The position numbers were made by a program, and so were the translations under genes. From a virus, in the IMG/VR virus record IMGVR_UViG_3300028388_002856, positions 1-42,392 of that record: a stretch of DNA of 42,392 nucleotides. One strand, written 5' to 3'. How positions within the stretch are numbered: position 1 is the stretch's first letter; every line of letters starts with the position of its first letter. Positions 41,283 to 42,392 of this stretch are shown here, in pieces. The notes below the pieces were generated by a model. The model made no database searches. It was given only the letters and a program-made list of their open reading frames with translations, and was not told the DNA's origin.

Positions 41283-41831
41283 TTACTTTGTTATAATTTT
41301 ATCTTTAGGTATTAATTCCCCTAAGATTTTTTTCGTATGATTATAAGCAAATTCAAATATATTATTCAAAGCACTATAATCAAACACTTCTTTTTCAATA
41401 TTATCAACTCTTACTTGAACTTCTTCTTCCTTTACTATAGTTCTATACTTAGTTATCTCCTCTCCATTCTCGTCAAAGCTCACGTAAGGAACCTCTGTTT
41501 TTACTTCCTGGGTCTCAAATATTGGGATCTCAATGTTCTGTACCTTAGTAATGGCTGTTTTAATATGATGAGGAAATAATATCTCCTCTCCATCACTCTC
41601 GTCGTCTTCGAAGTATATTACTCTTTCCTGTATAAGACCAACAGCATTATTTGTACTATCACCTACAGCAAATCGATTAAACTTCTCTGCGTGTTCTTTT
41701 GTTTCCCAATATGTCAATTGAAACCCTGTTTCCATTGTAACTTTGTTGAATGTAAGGCTTTCAACCCTTACGTAGACTTCATGTGAAGGTCCTTCACTGG
41801 TCTCTAAATCAACATCTAATATAAAACCCAT
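41283..41831 (-). CDS. Hypothetical tail-fibre-cluster protein
   Basis: A 182-residue acidic soluble protein. The first 60 residues look like beta strands (HEVYVRVESLTFNKVTM, then FQLTYWETKEHAEKF), the middle holds Glu-rich stretches, and a helical C-terminus follows (FEFAYNHTKKILGELI). I do not recognise a family. It sits between the fibre gene and the repeat-like surface protein and likely belongs to the adhesion module. The ATG at 41831 is preceded by TTTTATTT and no Shine-Dalgarno sequence. Confidence 0.6.
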   Translation of the reverse strand: MGFILDVDLETSEGPSHEVYVRVESLTFNKVTMETGFQLTYWETKEHAEKFNRFAVGDSTNNAVGLIQERVIYFEDDESDGEEILFPHHIKTAITKVQNIEIPIFETQEVKTEVPYVSFDENGEEITKYRTIVKEEEVQVRVDNIEKEVFDYSALNNIFEFAYNHTKKILGELIPKDKIITK

Positions 41832-41857
41832 AAATAAAACTTTTGACTATAAGATAG

Positions 41858-42392
41858 TTATTTCTTTTCTAACTCTTCTACTTTTGCAGATAATTCTTTA
41901 ACTGCTTCAATAAGTACTGCAGTTAATTTAACATAATCTACAGCCTTAGAGTCATTATGCTCTCTGTAGTGAACAAGTTCTGGAAGTACTGCTTCAACTT
42001 CTTGAGCGATTACTCCAATATCATGTCCTGTGTGAACGTCTTGTTTGTCATTCCAATCAAAACGAACACCTCTGATTGCTTTTACTTTATCAAGAGCACC
42101 TTCTAATGTTTCTACATTATCTTTGAATTGTGCATCTGATGAATAATAAGCTACTACGTCTCCAATACAACGAATAGTGTTAGCTGTAGCTCCTGTTGTC
42201 TGACCAACCATTAAACCTTCAAAGTGAACGTTATCGTTATTATCTAGGCCTTGGTTAGCAGAATATGTTGTATATCCAGCACCGTTTGTAATGGCATTGT
42301 TGTTTAGTGAAATGTTTGCTGTACCGTCAAATGAAACTCCAGCAATCGTTCTAGCTGTAGCTAATTTAGTCGCAGTAGCAGCATTACCAGAA
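41858..42392 (-). CDS. Tail fibre protein, C-terminal part with S74 intramolecular chaperone (partial)
   Basis: The frame is open from the window edge to the stop at 41858-41860, so only the last 177 codons are seen; the Met at 42211 is internal. The visible start holds the short repeat common in phage fibres (ATKLATARTIAGVSFDGTAN). The C-terminal domain is Peptidase_S74-type: the Ser-Asp pair in SSDAQFKDNVETLEGALDKV, IRGVRFDWN, GVIAQEVEAVLPELV and a final coiled coil (EAVKELSAKVEELEKK). Such domains trimerise the fibre, then cut themselves off at the Ser. The fibre would carry host recognition. Confidence 0.88.
   Translation of the reverse strand, partial: SGNAATATKLATARTIAGVSFDGTANISLNNNAITNGAGYTTYSANQGLDNNDNVHFEGLMVGQTTGATANTIRCIGDVVAYYSSDAQFKDNVETLEGALDKVKAIRGVRFDWNDKQDVHTGHDIGVIAQEVEAVLPELVHYREHNDSKAVDYVKLTAVLIEAVKELSAKVEELEKK

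Overview
The window looks like part of the genome of an uncultured, probably marine, AT-rich tailed phage with a contractile tail (Caudoviricetes, distantly T4-like myovirus). Every gene I can support lies on the minus strand, so transcription runs from high to low coordinates. Genes are packed end to end, often with ATGA or TAATG overlaps, and no tRNA, rRNA, IS element or CRISPR array was seen. Almost no start codon is preceded by a Shine-Dalgarno sequence; leaders are A/T-rich. That is the habit of Bacteroidota and their phages, so a Bacteroidota host is my (moderate) inference.

Layout in transcription order. (1) 42392-40842: virion adhesion genes: the C-terminus of a tail fibre ending in an S74-type intramolecular chaperone, a 182-aa protein and a 145-aa repeat-like surface protein. 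(2) 40822-12127: a roughly 28-kb accessory island devoted to glycan synthesis and modification. (3) 12139-2066: the tail module: a small coiled-coil protein, sheath, tube, a T4 gp26-type protein with an overlapping second frame (probable tail chaperone pair), tape measure, tube initiator/cap, LysM baseplate protein and hub-like protein. (4) 2066-1: a small unknown protein, a compact family A DNA polymerase and the start of an unknown gene that runs off the window.

The island is the remarkable part. It holds at least seven likely glycosyltransferases, including two beta-1,4-galactosyltransferase-like proteins that each appear to carry a LamG lectin module nested inside the catalytic fold, and two tandem GT10-like proteins. 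It also holds five radical SAM proteins (four with an N-terminal 'twitch' cysteine cluster), three Fe(II)/2-oxoglutarate-type oxygenases, an amidinotransferase, a SAM methyltransferase, an SGNH hydrolase and a lone LamG-like lectin. Sugar-nucleotide genes include a split HldE-like pair (heptose-phosphate kinase and adenylyltransferase), an RmlC-type epimerase, four SDR proteins, a half-size DegT-type aminotransferase, a cupin, and a split, miniaturised thiamine-diphosphate enzyme (E1 alpha and beta halves).

My reading, which is inference, is that the island builds an unusual, possibly heptose-derived and heavily tailored glycan and attaches it to a virion component (the tail fibres are the adjacent genes) or to the host envelope. 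The acceptor cannot be read from the sequence. Regulation seems to use internal hairpin terminators followed by a TATTTAT-type motif ahead of key tail genes.
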